From NCBI RefSeq assembly GCF_030269645.1, contig NZ_BSTR01000004.1, positions 62,001 through 126,000 on the forward strand: a DNA stretch of 64,000 nt, read 5' to 3'. Origin of the DNA: Actinokineospora sp. NBRC 105648 (GTDB lineage: Bacteria > Actinomycetota > Actinomycetes > Mycobacteriales > Pseudonocardiaceae). Positions 50,343 to 58,555 of this stretch are shown here, in pieces. Position 1 is the first letter of the stretch. Each line of letters starts with the position of its first letter. A program made the position numbers and the translations under genes. Under the pieces are notes generated by a model. That model saw only the letters and a program-made list of their open reading frames with translations. It searched no databases and was not told the origin of the DNA.

Positions 50343-51536
50343 CTACTCCGCCATGCCGAGCAGGTACCGGCCGAAGTGCGGCACGGTGAAGGCGATCCGG
50401 CCGCGCTCGGCGGAGTAGACCAGGCCCTTCTTGATCAGGCTGTCCCGCGCCGGGGAGAGCGAGGACGGCTTGCGCCCCAGGAAGACCGCGATGTCGGAGG
50501 TGCCGGAACCCTCGTCCCGGCCCTCGGTCAGCTCGGCCATCGCCCGCAGGTACTCCCGCTCGGCGGGCGTGGCCCGCTCGTAGCGCGACCCGAAGAACCC
50601 CACCGCCAGCTCCGCCTCCGCCTCGGGCGCCGCCACCGCGACGTCCTCGGCGGTGATCGGGTCGTCCGGTGCGGCGTCCCAGGCGGCCTTGCCGAACGCC
50701 TGGATGAAGTACGGGTAGCCGCCGGAGCGCTCGAACAGCGCGTCGAGCGCGGCCGGGGTGATCCCGGCCTGCTCCCGGTCGACCGGCACGAGCACGGCCT
50801 GGTCGGCGTCCTCCCGGTCGAGCCGATCGATCCGGACGTAGCGGAACAGCCGCTCGGAGTAGGACTTGCTGGCCGAGAGCAGCGCGGGCAGGTGCGGCAG
50901 CCCGGCCCCGACGACCACCAGCGGCGCGCCCGACTGCGACAGCTCGTGGCAGGCGGCGCACAGCGCGGAGATGTCCTCGGCGCCGATGTCCTGCATCTCG
51001 TCGATCAGGATCGCCACCCCGGTGCCGACGTCCTGGGCCAGCTCGGCGACCTCGGTGAACAGCTCGACCAGGTCGATCTCGATGTCCCCGGAGTCGGCCC
51101 GCCCCAGGGCGGCGGGCACGTCGATCCCCGGCTGCCAGCGGTCCCGCAACTTGGCGTTCTCCGGCGCCGCGCGCAGCGCAAACGCTTTCAGCACACCGAG
51201 AACCTCTTCGACCCGTTCCGGCGCGCGGTGCCGCACGGCGAGATCTCGGATGGCCCGGTGCAGTGCGGCCGACAACGGCCTGCGCAGATCGGCGTCAGGC
51301 CGTGCCTCGATCTTCCCGGCACCCCAGCCCCGGCGAACGGCCATCGAACGCAACTCACCGAGTAGGACGGTCTTGCCGACACCTCTTAGTCCGGTGAGCA
51401 CAAGACTGCGCTCGGGCCTCCCCCGCGCGACCCGCTCCAAGACCACTTCGAAGGCCTTGAGCTCCTTCTCCCGCCCCGCGAGTTCCGGCGGCCGCTGCCC
51501 AGCGCCAGGGGCGAACGGATTGCGCACCGGATCCAT
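50343..51536 (-). CDS. AAA/STAND-type ATPase with C-terminal winged helix
   Basis: 397 residues. N-terminal LAGREKELKAFEVVLERVARG, Walker A LTGLRGVGKTVLL, Walker B VAILIDEMQDI, sensor region LVVVGAGLPHLPAL, lid SGGYPYFIQAFG, then a winged-helix end (IAVFLGRKPSSLSPARDSLIKKGLVY). Resembles the Orc1/Cdc6-like AAA_16 group seen in stand-alone ATPases. No partner gene is adjacent. ATG 51539/51536 is preceded by TACAGT at about -10 spacing, so the mRNA may be leaderless. Function unknown. Confidence 0.8.
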   Translation of the reverse strand: MDPVRNPFAPGAGQRPPELAGREKELKAFEVVLERVARGRPERSLVLTGLRGVGKTVLLGELRSMAVRRGWGAGKIEARPDADLRRPLSAALHRAIRDLAVRHRAPERVEEVLGVLKAFALRAAPENAKLRDRWQPGIDVPAALGRADSGDIEIDLVELFTEVAELAQDVGTGVAILIDEMQDIGAEDISALCAACHELSQSGAPLVVVGAGLPHLPALLSASKSYSERLFRYVRIDRLDREDADQAVLVPVDREQAGITPAALDALFERSGGYPYFIQAFGKAAWDAAPDDPITAEDVAVAAPEAEAELAVGFFGSRYERATPAEREYLRAMAELTEGRDEGSGTSDIAVFLGRKPSSLSPARDSLIKKGLVYSAERGRIAFTVPHFGRYLLGMAE

Positions 51537-51676
51537 CATCGGACTGTATCGGGCTGTCTAGCGAGCGGCCGATATTTGCCCGAGCGTGTTGCCGCCCGGC
51601 GTGGGACGTCGGGCTGCGTGGTGGTTCAGGCCGCATCGGAGGTCGGGCTGTGTGGGAGGTCAGGCCGCGTGGGCAG

Positions 51677-51695
51677 CCCACTCCACCCAATCGAG
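51677..51695. repeat. Solo arm of the structured repeat
   Basis: CCCACTCCACCCAATCGAG matches the 3' arm of copy E (CCACCCAATCGAG exact at its end), but no complementary arm or core is present. Probably a remnant, in the 250-bp gap between the AAA ATPase and thiolase genes. Confidence 0.4.
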
Positions 51696-51793
51696 CCCCT
51701 CGCACGCAACTTGAGGCCGTGGTCATAGCGGCGGGCAGGCGTGAAGCTCTACCGTTCTCTAGTTCTGACTCTAGAGAGATGTAGAAACGGCTA

Positions 51794-53074
51794 CTACTTC
51801 TCCAGGATGGCGGTGACGCCTTGGCCACCGGCGGCGCAGATGGAGATCAAGCCGCGGCCGGAGCCCTTCTCGTTGAGCAGCTTGGCCAGGGTGGCCACGA
51901 TCCGGCCGCCGGTGGCGGCGAAGGGGTGGCCCGCCGCCAGCGATGATCCGTTGACGTTGAGCTTGGCGCGGTTGATCGGGCCCAGTGGTTCGGTCAGGCC
52001 GAGCTTCTCCTTGGCGAAGGCCACGTCCTCCCACGCGGCCAGCGTCGCCAGGACCTGGGAGGCGAAGGCCTCGTGGATTTCGTAGAAGTCGAAGTCCTGC
52101 AACGAAAGGCCGGCTCGGGAGAGCATTCGGGGCACGGCGTAGGCGGGCGCCATCAGCAGGCCCTCGCCGCCGTGGACGTAGTCGACGGCCGCGGTCTCGG
52201 TGAAGGTCAGGTAGGCCAGGACGGGCAGGCTGCGTTCCTTCGCCCACTCCTCGCTCGCCAGCAGCACCGCCGAGGCGCCGTCCGAGAGCGGTGTCGAGTT
52301 GCCTGCGGTCATGGTGCCCTCGGGGCCGCCGAACGCGGGCTTGAGCTTGGCGAGCTTCTCGGCCGAGGAGTCCGGGCGCAGGTTCTGGTCGCGGGTCAGG
52401 CCCTGGAACGGGGTCACCAGGTCGTCGAAGAAGCCCCGGTCGTAGGCGGCGGCGAGCTTCTGGTGGCTGGCGGCGGCGAGTTCGTCCTGCGCCTCGCGGG
52501 AGACGTTCCACCGCGCGGCGGTCAGGGCGGCGTGTTCGCCCATGGACAGGCCGGTGCGCGGCTCGGCGTTGCGGGGGATGTCGGGGACGATGTGGCCGGG
52601 GCGGATCTTGGCCAGCAGGGCGAGCCGCTGGCCGACGGTCTTGGCGTTGTTCAGCGAGATCAGGATGCGCCGGAGGTCCTCGTTGACCTGCAGCGGCGCG
52701 TCGCTGGTGGTGTCGACGCCGCCGGCGACCGCCGAGTCGAGCTGGCCCAGGGCGATCTTGTTCGCCACCTGCGCGATCGCCTGCAGGCCGGTGCCGCACG
52801 CCTGCTGCACGTCGTAGGCGGGGGTGTCCGCGGCGAGCCTGCTGCCCAGCACGCACTCGCGGGTGAGGTTGAAGTCCCGGCTGTGCTTGAGCACCGCCCC
52901 GGCCGCCACCTCGCCCAGTCGCACGCCTTGCAGGCCGAACCGGGCTACCAGCCCGTCCAGCGCGGCGGTGAACATGTCCTGGTTCGACGCCTGGGCGTAC
53001 GGGCCGTTGGACCGCGCGAAGGGGATGCGGTTCCCGCCAAGGACCGCCACTCGGCGCACGTGACTCGGGGTCAT
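51794..53074 (-). CDS. fadA2: Acetyl-CoA C-acyltransferase (thiolase), FadA2-like
   Basis: 426 residues from ATG 53074 (GGAGG upstream). Thiolase motifs: VQQACGTGLQAIAQ (acyl-enzyme Cys), EGTMTAGNSTPLSDGASAVLL, EIHEAFASQVLA, NVNGSSLAAGHPFAATGGR (His) and CAAGGQGVTAIL (second Cys). The MGEHAALTAARWNVSREAQDE stretch is usual for long-chain thiolases. It performs the last step of beta-oxidation. Divergent from the FabG4-like gene across a 90-bp promoter with palindrome CTACTCTTGAGTAG, an arrangement like fadA2/fabG4 in mycobacteria. Confidence 0.92.
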   Translation of the reverse strand: MTPSHVRRVAVLGGNRIPFARSNGPYAQASNQDMFTAALDGLVARFGLQGVRLGEVAAGAVLKHSRDFNLTRECVLGSRLAADTPAYDVQQACGTGLQAIAQVANKIALGQLDSAVAGGVDTTSDAPLQVNEDLRRILISLNNAKTVGQRLALLAKIRPGHIVPDIPRNAEPRTGLSMGEHAALTAARWNVSREAQDELAAASHQKLAAAYDRGFFDDLVTPFQGLTRDQNLRPDSSAEKLAKLKPAFGGPEGTMTAGNSTPLSDGASAVLLASEEWAKERSLPVLAYLTFTETAAVDYVHGGEGLLMAPAYAVPRMLSRAGLSLQDFDFYEIHEAFASQVLATLAAWEDVAFAKEKLGLTEPLGPINRAKLNVNGSSLAAGHPFAATGGRIVATLAKLLNEKGSGRGLISICAAGGQGVTAILEK

Positions 53075-53119
53075 TCCATCCTCCTGAGCACAGGTTTGCG
53101 GCTGCGGTAGCATCGTAAC

Positions 53120-53133
53120 CTACTCTTGAGTAG
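53120..53133. promoter_or_regulatory. CTACT-NNTG-AGTAG operator, fadA2/fabG4 promoter
   Basis: CTACTCTTGAGTAG is an inverted repeat centred between divergent fatty-acid genes. The same 14-mer, with two central changes, occurs at 56089-56102 next to the TetR gene, suggesting both are bound by that TetR protein. Confidence 0.65.
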
Positions 53134-53164
53134 CTTGACCGGCGAGCAGGGAGGCACACCACAG

Positions 53165-54505
53165 ATGACTGACCGCTACCAGCAGTTCAGCACTTCCGGC
53201 GTCGGGCGGCTGCTTGTGCGGCGGCTGGGGTTGCCGGATCCCACACCGCTGCGCAGGTACCGGCCGGGCGCGCCCGCGTTGGACGGTCCCGCGCTGGTGG
53301 GCGGGGCGCCCGGCGGGCGGCTGCTCGACCACCTCGGCACCGTGCTCAAGTCGGCCGGGATCGAGGTGGCGGCCACCGCCGACGGTGTCCGGCCCGGCGC
53401 CCTGGTCTTCGACGCGACCGGGGTGACGACCGTCGAGCGGCTGCGCGAGCTGTACAACTTCTTCCACCCGGTCATCCGCGGCCTGGGCACCTGCGGGCGC
53501 GTGGTCGTGCTCGGCACCCCGCCGGAGCGGATCACCGACCCCGGTGAGCGGATCGCCCAGCGCGCGCTCGAGGGTTTCGTGCGCTCGGTCGGCAAGGAGC
53601 TCGTCCGCGGTGCCACGGCCCAGCTCGTCCAGGTGGCGCCGGGCGCCGAGGAGAAGGTCGAGTCCACCCTGCGGTTCCTGCTCTCCGGCAAGTCCGCCTA
53701 CGTCGACGCGCAGGTGATCCGGATCGGCGCGCTCGGCGGCACCGCCACCGAGCCCGAGGACTGGGCGGCCCCGCTCGCGGGCAAGGTCGCCCTGGTCACC
53801 GGCGCCTCGCGGGGCATCGGCGCGGCCATCGCCGACGTGCTCGCCCGCGACGGCGCGCACGTGGTCGCGCTCGACATCCCGGCCCAGGGCGCGGACCTGG
53901 CCCAGGTCGCCAACCGCGTCGGCGGTTCCACGCTCCAGCTGGACATCACCGCGGCCGACGCCCCGGCCAGGCTCGTCGAGCACCTGCGCGCGCGGCACGG
54001 CGGCGTGGACGTCGTCGTGCACAACGCCGGGATCACCCGGGACAAGAAGCTGGCCAACATGAAGGAGGCCGCCTGGGACGCCGTCCTGTCGGTCAACCTC
54101 GCCGCCCAGCTGCGCGTCAACGACGCCCTGCTCGCCGACGGGACGCTGCGCGCGGGCGGCCGGATCATCGGCGTGTCCTCGATCGCGGGCATCGCGGGCA
54201 ACACCGGCCAGACCAACTACGGCACCAGCAAGGCGGGCGTGATCGGCATGGTCGACGCCCTCGCCCCGGTGCTCGCCGAGCGCGGGATCACCATCAACGC
54301 GGTCGCGCCCGGCTTCATCGAGACCAAGATGACCGCCGCGGTACCGCTGGTCATCCGCGAGGCCGGTCGGCGGATGAACAGCCTGTCCCAGGGCGGTTTG
54401 CCGGTCGACGTCGCCGAGACCATCGCCTGGTACGCCAACCCCGCCTCCGGCGCGGTCAACGGCAACGTGGTCCGGGTCTGCGGCCAGAGCTTGTTGGGGG
54501 CCTGA
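53165..54505 (+). CDS. fabG4: High-molecular-weight 3-oxoacyl-ACP/CoA reductase, FabG4-like
   Basis: 446 residues from ATG 53165. A degenerate N-terminal Rossmann domain (about 1-200, [22 protein letters not shown]...) precedes a complete SDR domain: [59 protein letters not shown] (Ser/Tyr/Lys) and [13 protein letters not shown]. This two-domain layout is specific for FabG4 (Rv0242c), an NADH-dependent 3-oxoacyl-CoA reductase. It overlaps the MaoC gene by one base (TGATG) and is divergent from the thiolase gene. Confidence 0.92.
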   Translation: MTDRYQQFSTSGVGRLLVRRLGLPDPTPLRRYRPGAPALDGPALVGGAPGGRLLDHLGTVLKSAGIEVAATADGVRPGALVFDATGVTTVERLRELYNFFHPVIRGLGTCGRVVVLGTPPERITDPGERIAQRALEGFVRSVGKELVRGATAQLVQVAPGAEEKVESTLRFLLSGKSAYVDAQVIRIGALGGTATEPEDWAAPLAGKVALVTGASRGIGAAIADVLARDGAHVVALDIPAQGADLAQVANRVGGSTLQLDITAADAPARLVEHLRARHGGVDVVVHNAGITRDKKLANMKEAAWDAVLSVNLAAQLRVNDALLADGTLRAGGRIIGVSSIAGIAGNTGQTNYGTSKAGVIGMVDALAPVLAERGITINAVAPGFIETKMTAAVPLVIREAGRRMNSLSQGGLPVDVAETIAWYANPASGAVNGNVVRVCGQSLLGA

Positions 54506-55356
54506 TGTCGGTGCGGGAACTGCAAGAACTGGACAGCGCGCCGAACCTGGGCTTGCTGTACCCCAAGGCTGTCCTCGCGGGCTTCACCAAGAAGGGCGGC
54601 GACCTGCCTGACCGCGCCTACCTGCGGCGCGGCGTGCGCGTCGATCCCCGACACCTGGCGGACTACAACCGGGTGTGCGAGTTCCGGCTCACCGACGAGC
54701 TGCCGGTGACCTACCCGCACGTGCTCACCTTCCCCATGCAGGTGAAGCTGATGACCGACCCGGACTTCCCGTTCCCGCTGATCGGCTCGGTGCACGTGGC
54801 CAACCGGATCACCCAGGCGCGGGCGCTGCGGGTGGACGAGGAGGTCGACCTGCGCGTGCACGTGGAGAACCTGCGGCCGCACCCGAAGGGCCGCCAGTTC
54901 GACATGGTCAGCGAGGGCGTGGTCGGGGGCGAGGTCGTGTGGCGGGACGTGAGCACGTACCTGCGCCGCGGTTCGGGTTCAGGGGCTCGCTCGGGTGAGG
55001 ACCACCGCGAGCCGCCCGCGCCCTCGGCGGTGTGGCGGGTGGGCGACGACATCGGTCGCCGGTACGCGGCGGTGTCCGGCGATCGGAACCCGATTCACCT
55101 GCACGCCTTGAGCGCCAAGGCTTTCGGGTTCCCGCGGGCCATCGCGCACGGGATGTGGACCAAGGCGCGGTGCCTGGCCGCGTTCGAAGGGCGACTGCCC
55201 GGGGCTTGCACCGTGGACGTCCGGTTCAAGCTGCCGGTGCTCTTGCCCGCGAAGGTGGGCTTCCACGCGGCCGCCACACCCGGCGGGTGGGGCTTCGAGC
55301 TGTTCGACGCGCGGTCGGGCAAGCCGCACGTGGAAGGTGTGATCACCGAGCTCTAG
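54505..55356 (+). CDS. MaoC-type (R)-specific enoyl/3-hydroxyacyl hydratase, HtdX-like
   Basis: 283 residues with a double hotdog layout. The N-terminal half is non-catalytic (FPMQVKLMTDPDFPFPLIGSVHVAN). The C-terminal hydratase motif is RRYAAVSGDRNPIHLHALSAKAFGFPRAIAHGMW, with the catalytic Asp/His. Corresponds in order and architecture to HtdX (Rv0241c) after fabG4. It dehydrates 3-hydroxyacyl-CoA/ACP, completing a reduction cycle with the reductase. Its stop overlaps the convergent TetR stop (CTAG). Confidence 0.88.
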   Translation: MSVRELQELDSAPNLGLLYPKAVLAGFTKKGGDLPDRAYLRRGVRVDPRHLADYNRVCEFRLTDELPVTYPHVLTFPMQVKLMTDPDFPFPLIGSVHVANRITQARALRVDEEVDLRVHVENLRPHPKGRQFDMVSEGVVGGEVVWRDVSTYLRRGSGSGARSGEDHREPPAPSAVWRVGDDIGRRYAAVSGDRNPIHLHALSAKAFGFPRAIAHGMWTKARCLAAFEGRLPGACTVDVRFKLPVLLPAKVGFHAAATPGGWGFELFDARSGKPHVEGVITEL

Positions 55357-56030
55357 GGCTGCGGCTCGCCCGCTTCCGGTGTGGGGACCCAGACCGTGCC
55401 GTCGACCAGGTCGCCCAGGCCCATCCAGACCAGGTTCATCAGCCAGGACGCGACGACCTTCTCCGGCACGTCGGGGTGGTCCAGCCACCAGTCGGCCAGC
55501 GACTCCCCCGCGCCCACCAGCGCGGCGGCCAGCGCCTCGGTGGACTTGGTGGCGGTCTCGTCCAAGCCCCGGCTGGTGGCCGAGCGGACCAGCAGGGCGT
55601 CGACCAGGTTGATCGCCCGGCCGCGCATCGCGAGCAGCTCCTCGCTGAACGGACCGCCCTGCGAGGTGGCCTGCCGGTGCAGCACCCGCCAGCTCTCCCG
55701 CTGGGCGCCGACGAAGCGGAAGAACGCGCGCAGGCCGTGCCAGAGCTGCATGTCCGGTGCCAGCTCCGCCCGGACACCCGCCGCGATGGCCTCCATCAGC
55801 AGGGTGGCCTCGCGCCGGATGCAGGCGGCGAACAGGTCTTCCTTGTGGCCGAGGTAGGCGTAGATCATCGGCTTGGAGACCCCGGCGACGTCGGAGATCT
55901 CGTCCATCGAGGCGCTGTGGTAACCGTGCTGGGAGAAAACCCGCACGGCGGCGTCGAGGATCTGGCGCTCCCGCACGTCGCGGGGCAACCGCTTCACCCG
56001 CGCCGGTCGACGCTGTTCGTCGACGCTCAC
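55353..56030 (-). CDS. TetR family regulator of the fatty-acid cluster
   Basis: 225 residues from GTG 56030 (GGAGG upstream). HTH: RERQILDAAVRVFSQHGYHSASMDEISDVAGVSKPMIYAYLGHKEDLF. The C-terminal domain (TLLMEAIAAGVRAELAPDMQLWHGLRAFFRFVG...) is typical of lipid or acyl-CoA-sensing members. A palindrome matching the fadA2/fabG4 site lies 59 bp upstream, shared with the divergent SCP2-like genes. It probably represses all three promoters and responds to a fatty acyl ligand (inferred). Confidence 0.88.
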   Translation of the reverse strand: MSVDEQRRPARVKRLPRDVRERQILDAAVRVFSQHGYHSASMDEISDVAGVSKPMIYAYLGHKEDLFAACIRREATLLMEAIAAGVRAELAPDMQLWHGLRAFFRFVGAQRESWRVLHRQATSQGGPFSEELLAMRGRAINLVDALLVRSATSRGLDETATKSTEALAAALVGAGESLADWWLDHPDVPEKVVASWLMNLVWMGLGDLVDGTVWVPTPEAGEPQP

Positions 56031-56087
56031 GCCGTACCTCCTGTCGAAGACGGGTCCACCCTTGTCAGCCAACCTACCCGCCCGTAG

Positions 56088-56103
56088 CCTACTGATGAGT
56101 AGG
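56088..56103. promoter_or_regulatory. CTACT-NNTG-AGTAG operator between tetR and SCP2-like genes
   Basis: CCTACT-GATG-AGTAGG, a 6-bp perfect inverted repeat with a 4-bp spacer. It lies 15 bp before the plus-strand start and 58 bp before the TetR start. Same half-sites and spacing as 53120-53133. Confidence 0.65.
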
Positions 56104-56117
56104 TACGGGAGGTGCTC

Positions 56118-56771
56118 ATGTCCGACCCAGGACGCGCCGGTGCGGACATCGGCGCGCTCGAGCCGCGGGAGCTGGTCGCGCTGCTCGATCGGATGGACCC
56201 CGCGGACATCGCCGCGATGGACATCGACGTGGATGCTATCGGTCGGGCGGTCGACCCGAGGCAGCTTGGCCGCGACGACCTCAGCCTGCTGCTCGGCGCC
56301 ATCAACCGGCTGGCCGAGGCGGGCGCGGGCGTGGACCTGTCCGGGCTGGCCCCGCCGACCTTCGCCCGGATCATCGCGCACGCCTCCCGCGAGCAGGTCG
56401 AGGCGATCATGGGCCAGCCCCGCCTGCGCGCGGCGGTGCTGACTGAGATCTTCCGGCGCATGGGCTCCCACCTGCGGGAAGACCGAGTGGTCGGCCTGCA
56501 CGCGGTGATCCACTGGCGGCTCACCGGTGGCACTGGAGAGGGTGGCTACGACCGGTACGAGGCGGTCATCGCCGAGGGCGCCTGCGTGGTCGGGCGGGAG
56601 ATGGCGCAGCGACCGCGGGTCACCATCACGCTGTCCCCGGTCGACTTCTGCAAACTCGTCACGCACAACGCCTCCGCGCCGGTCCTGTTCATGACCGGCA
56701 AGCTCAAGGTCCGCGGCGACCTCGCTTTCGCGGCCGGGCTCACCGGCTTGTTTGAGCTGCCGCACCCGTGA
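56118..56771 (+). CDS. SCP2 sterol-binding-like protein with extra N-terminal domain (1)
   Basis: 217 residues from ATG 56118 (GGAGG 5 nt upstream). N-terminal half: short Leu/Asp-rich helices in repeated ELVALLDRMDPADIAAMDIDVDAI style, then TFARIIAHASREQVEAIM. C-terminal half: RVTITLSPVDFCKLVTHNASAPVLFMTGKLKVRGDLAFAAGL, a clear SCP2-type lipid-binding end. SCP2 domains carry acyl-CoA or sterol-like lipids. It is adjacent to a lipid-type TetR gene and coupled to a paralogue. The N-terminal domain is not recognised. Confidence 0.8.
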   Translation: MSDPGRAGADIGALEPRELVALLDRMDPADIAAMDIDVDAIGRAVDPRQLGRDDLSLLLGAINRLAEAGAGVDLSGLAPPTFARIIAHASREQVEAIMGQPRLRAAVLTEIFRRMGSHLREDRVVGLHAVIHWRLTGGTGEGGYDRYEAVIAEGACVVGREMAQRPRVTITLSPVDFCKLVTHNASAPVLFMTGKLKVRGDLAFAAGLTGLFELPHP

Positions 56772-57397
56772 GCGGGCACACTGCGGGGATGTCCATCCGA
56801 CGCGGGCGGCGACCCCGGTGGCACCGCCTCCCCCCGACCGCGGTCGTCGACCTGGACGGCTTCGCCGACGCCATCGACCCCGCCCGGCTCGACCCCGGGC
56901 AGTTCGTGCGGCTCGTCGCCGTGCTGGAGATGCTGGGCAGCGCGGGTACCGGCATCGAGCTGGCGGGCATGCGCACCGAGACCTTCATCCGCTTCCTCGG
57001 CCGGGCGTCCCGCGAGCAGCTCGAGGAGCTGACCTCGCACTCGGAGCTGCGGCACGTGGTCTTCGCCGAGCTGTTCCGCAGGATGAGCGAGCACCTGGAC
57101 ACAGCGCGGACGGGTGAGCTGCGCGCGGTCGTGCACTGGCGCTTCACCGGCGGTGCCGACGACGGCTACGACCGGTTCGAGACGGTGATCGACAGAGGCC
57201 GATGCGTCACCCGCGACATGCCCACCGACGACCCCCGGGTGACAGTGACCATCGGGCCGGTGGACTTCCTGCGCGCGGTGACCGGCGCGGTCAGCCTGAC
57301 GATGCTGTTCCTGTCCGGGAAGGTCAAGGTCAAGGGCGACATCGCCTTCGCGGCCGGGCTGATCGGCTACTTCGACCTGCCCCGCCCGATCCCCTGA
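56768..57397 (+). CDS. SCP2 sterol-binding-like protein (2)
   Basis: 209 residues from GTG 56768, overlapping the first SCP2 stop. Same plan as its neighbour: FADAIDPARLDPGQFVRLVAVLEML, TETFIRFLGRASREQLEEL, HWRFTGGADDGYDRFETVID, and the SCP2 end RVTVTIGPVDFLRAVTGAVSLTMLFLSGKVKVKGDIAFAAGL. A tandem duplicate of about 45% similarity by eye. The two may act as a heterodimer carrying a lipid ligand. Confidence 0.8.
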   Translation: MSGHTAGMSIRRGRRPRWHRLPPTAVVDLDGFADAIDPARLDPGQFVRLVAVLEMLGSAGTGIELAGMRTETFIRFLGRASREQLEELTSHSELRHVVFAELFRRMSEHLDTARTGELRAVVHWRFTGGADDGYDRFETVIDRGRCVTRDMPTDDPRVTVTIGPVDFLRAVTGAVSLTMLFLSGKVKVKGDIAFAAGLIGYFDLPRPIP

Positions 57398-57442
57398 TCG
57401 GGGCACGGTGGGTGACAGTCCGCCGAGACCTCTGCACCATGG

Positions 57443-58072
57443 GTGCTTGTGGCGGTGTGTGGCAGCACGAGGACGTGGAACGGCAAGCGGTGCCGCAACC
57501 CGGTCAGCGGGCGAGGACGGCGCTGCCACCAGCACACCTGTCTCGCGCTGTTCTTCCGGAAGGCGCGGCCTGACCCGGTGGTCCCGCCGCAGACCCCCCG
57601 CACCCCACCACAACCGATGCGCTTGGCCACCCGGACCGAAGGCCTGCGGATCGCCACCCGCGACTGGCGGACCGCCGTGGCGGACGGCGCGCGGACGGCG
57701 GTCGACCCCGAGACGTGGACGGCGTTGCTGGCAGCCGACCCGGCTACCACGTGCACCCGGTTCGCGCAGTTGGCGCGCACTCTGGCGGATGGGGACCGGC
57801 AGCTGATCGCTCGGTTGTTGGACCCGGTGGTCTCCCCGGGAGTGGTGGCTCGGGTGGTCGCGGGGCAGGTGACTCGGCGGTTGTTCGAGGTGACTTCTGG
57901 GGCTGCGCACGTGGAACTCGTGGTTAGTGCGTTGCGGGTGTTGGGGGTTTATGTCTGTGCTACTGGGGATCGGGATTTGGCTGATTGTCGGTGTTTGCGG
58001 GATATGATTGATGACAAGGGTCTTGCGGTGACTAAGCGGGCTTTGCAGGAGGGGTTGTCTGTTTTAGCTTGA
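57443..58072 (+). CDS. Hypothetical protein with N-terminal Cys/His motif
   Basis: 209 residues from GTG 57443. The N-terminus CGSTRTWNGKRCRNPVSGRGRRCHQHTC resembles a small zinc-binding C-x(n)-C-x(n)-CxxH element. A helical domain follows (TWTALLAADPATTCTRFAQLARTLADGDRQLIARLL...). From about 57900 the codons change: T and G replace C at third positions, and the third-last sense position uses the rare TTA (58064-58066). The tail may be of different origin or weakly selected. Family not recognised. Confidence 0.6.
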   Translation: MLVAVCGSTRTWNGKRCRNPVSGRGRRCHQHTCLALFFRKARPDPVVPPQTPRTPPQPMRLATRTEGLRIATRDWRTAVADGARTAVDPETWTALLAADPATTCTRFAQLARTLADGDRQLIARLLDPVVSPGVVARVVAGQVTRRLFEVTSGAAHVELVVSALRVLGVYVCATGDRDLADCRCLRDMIDDKGLAVTKRALQEGLSVLA

Positions 58073-58136
58073 TCTCTTGGTGGCTTCCTTGGGTGCCCGG
58101 TGAGGTTGCGCGCCTGTGTACCCGAGTAGGAGCGGG

Positions 58137-58273
58137 CTCGATTCAGTGAACTCGCTTCGTGTGGGGCCCCTAGAGCACCGCGGTGGGAAAGAACGGCGGG
58201 TGAAGGGCATTCCCACCACAGGTCAAGTTTAGCGGTGCTTTCCCCCCACGCGAAGCGAGTCCACTGAATCGAG
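58137..58273 (-). repeat. Structured palindromic repeat, copy F
   Basis: Minus-strand copy. The terminal stem CTCGATTCAGTGGACTCGCT... has 28 Watson-Crick pairs, one G-U and one C-A mismatch in the minus-strand sense; the C-A is the only exception to the wobble rule in the family. The upstream flank reads ACGCAATACCCGCTACG. Downstream flank partly kept. Located between convergent genes, on the strand of the E2 gene. Confidence 0.8.
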
Positions 58274-58321
58274 CGCATTCGTAGCGGGTATTGCGTTTTG
58301 TGGGGGGCGAGTGAAAAGCCT

Positions 58322-58430
58322 AGAGCCAGTGCTGGCCAGAGCCAGAGCAGAGTCAGAGCCAGAGCTGGCTGGGGCTGGGGCTGGCTGGAGTGGCTTTAGC
58401 TTGGGCTGGTTGGGGGCTGGAGCTGAGCCA
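58322..58430. repeat. Low-complexity AGCCAG/CTGGCT tract
   Basis: A run of degenerate AGAGCCAG units followed by GGGCTGG units, able to fold back on itself, lies between repeat copy F and the E2 stop. The remaining bases of the 58274-58555 gap show nothing else. Confidence 0.5.
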
Positions 58431-58555
58431 TGAGCCGAGGGGGTGGGCTTTGCTCGGGGGCGCGGCCGGGTTGGGGTGGGTGGGGTTGACCGGGGGGACG
58501 TCGTGTTGCGGGGAGCCGGGAGGGCTCCCCGCAAACAACGAACGCTGGGCTGCGT

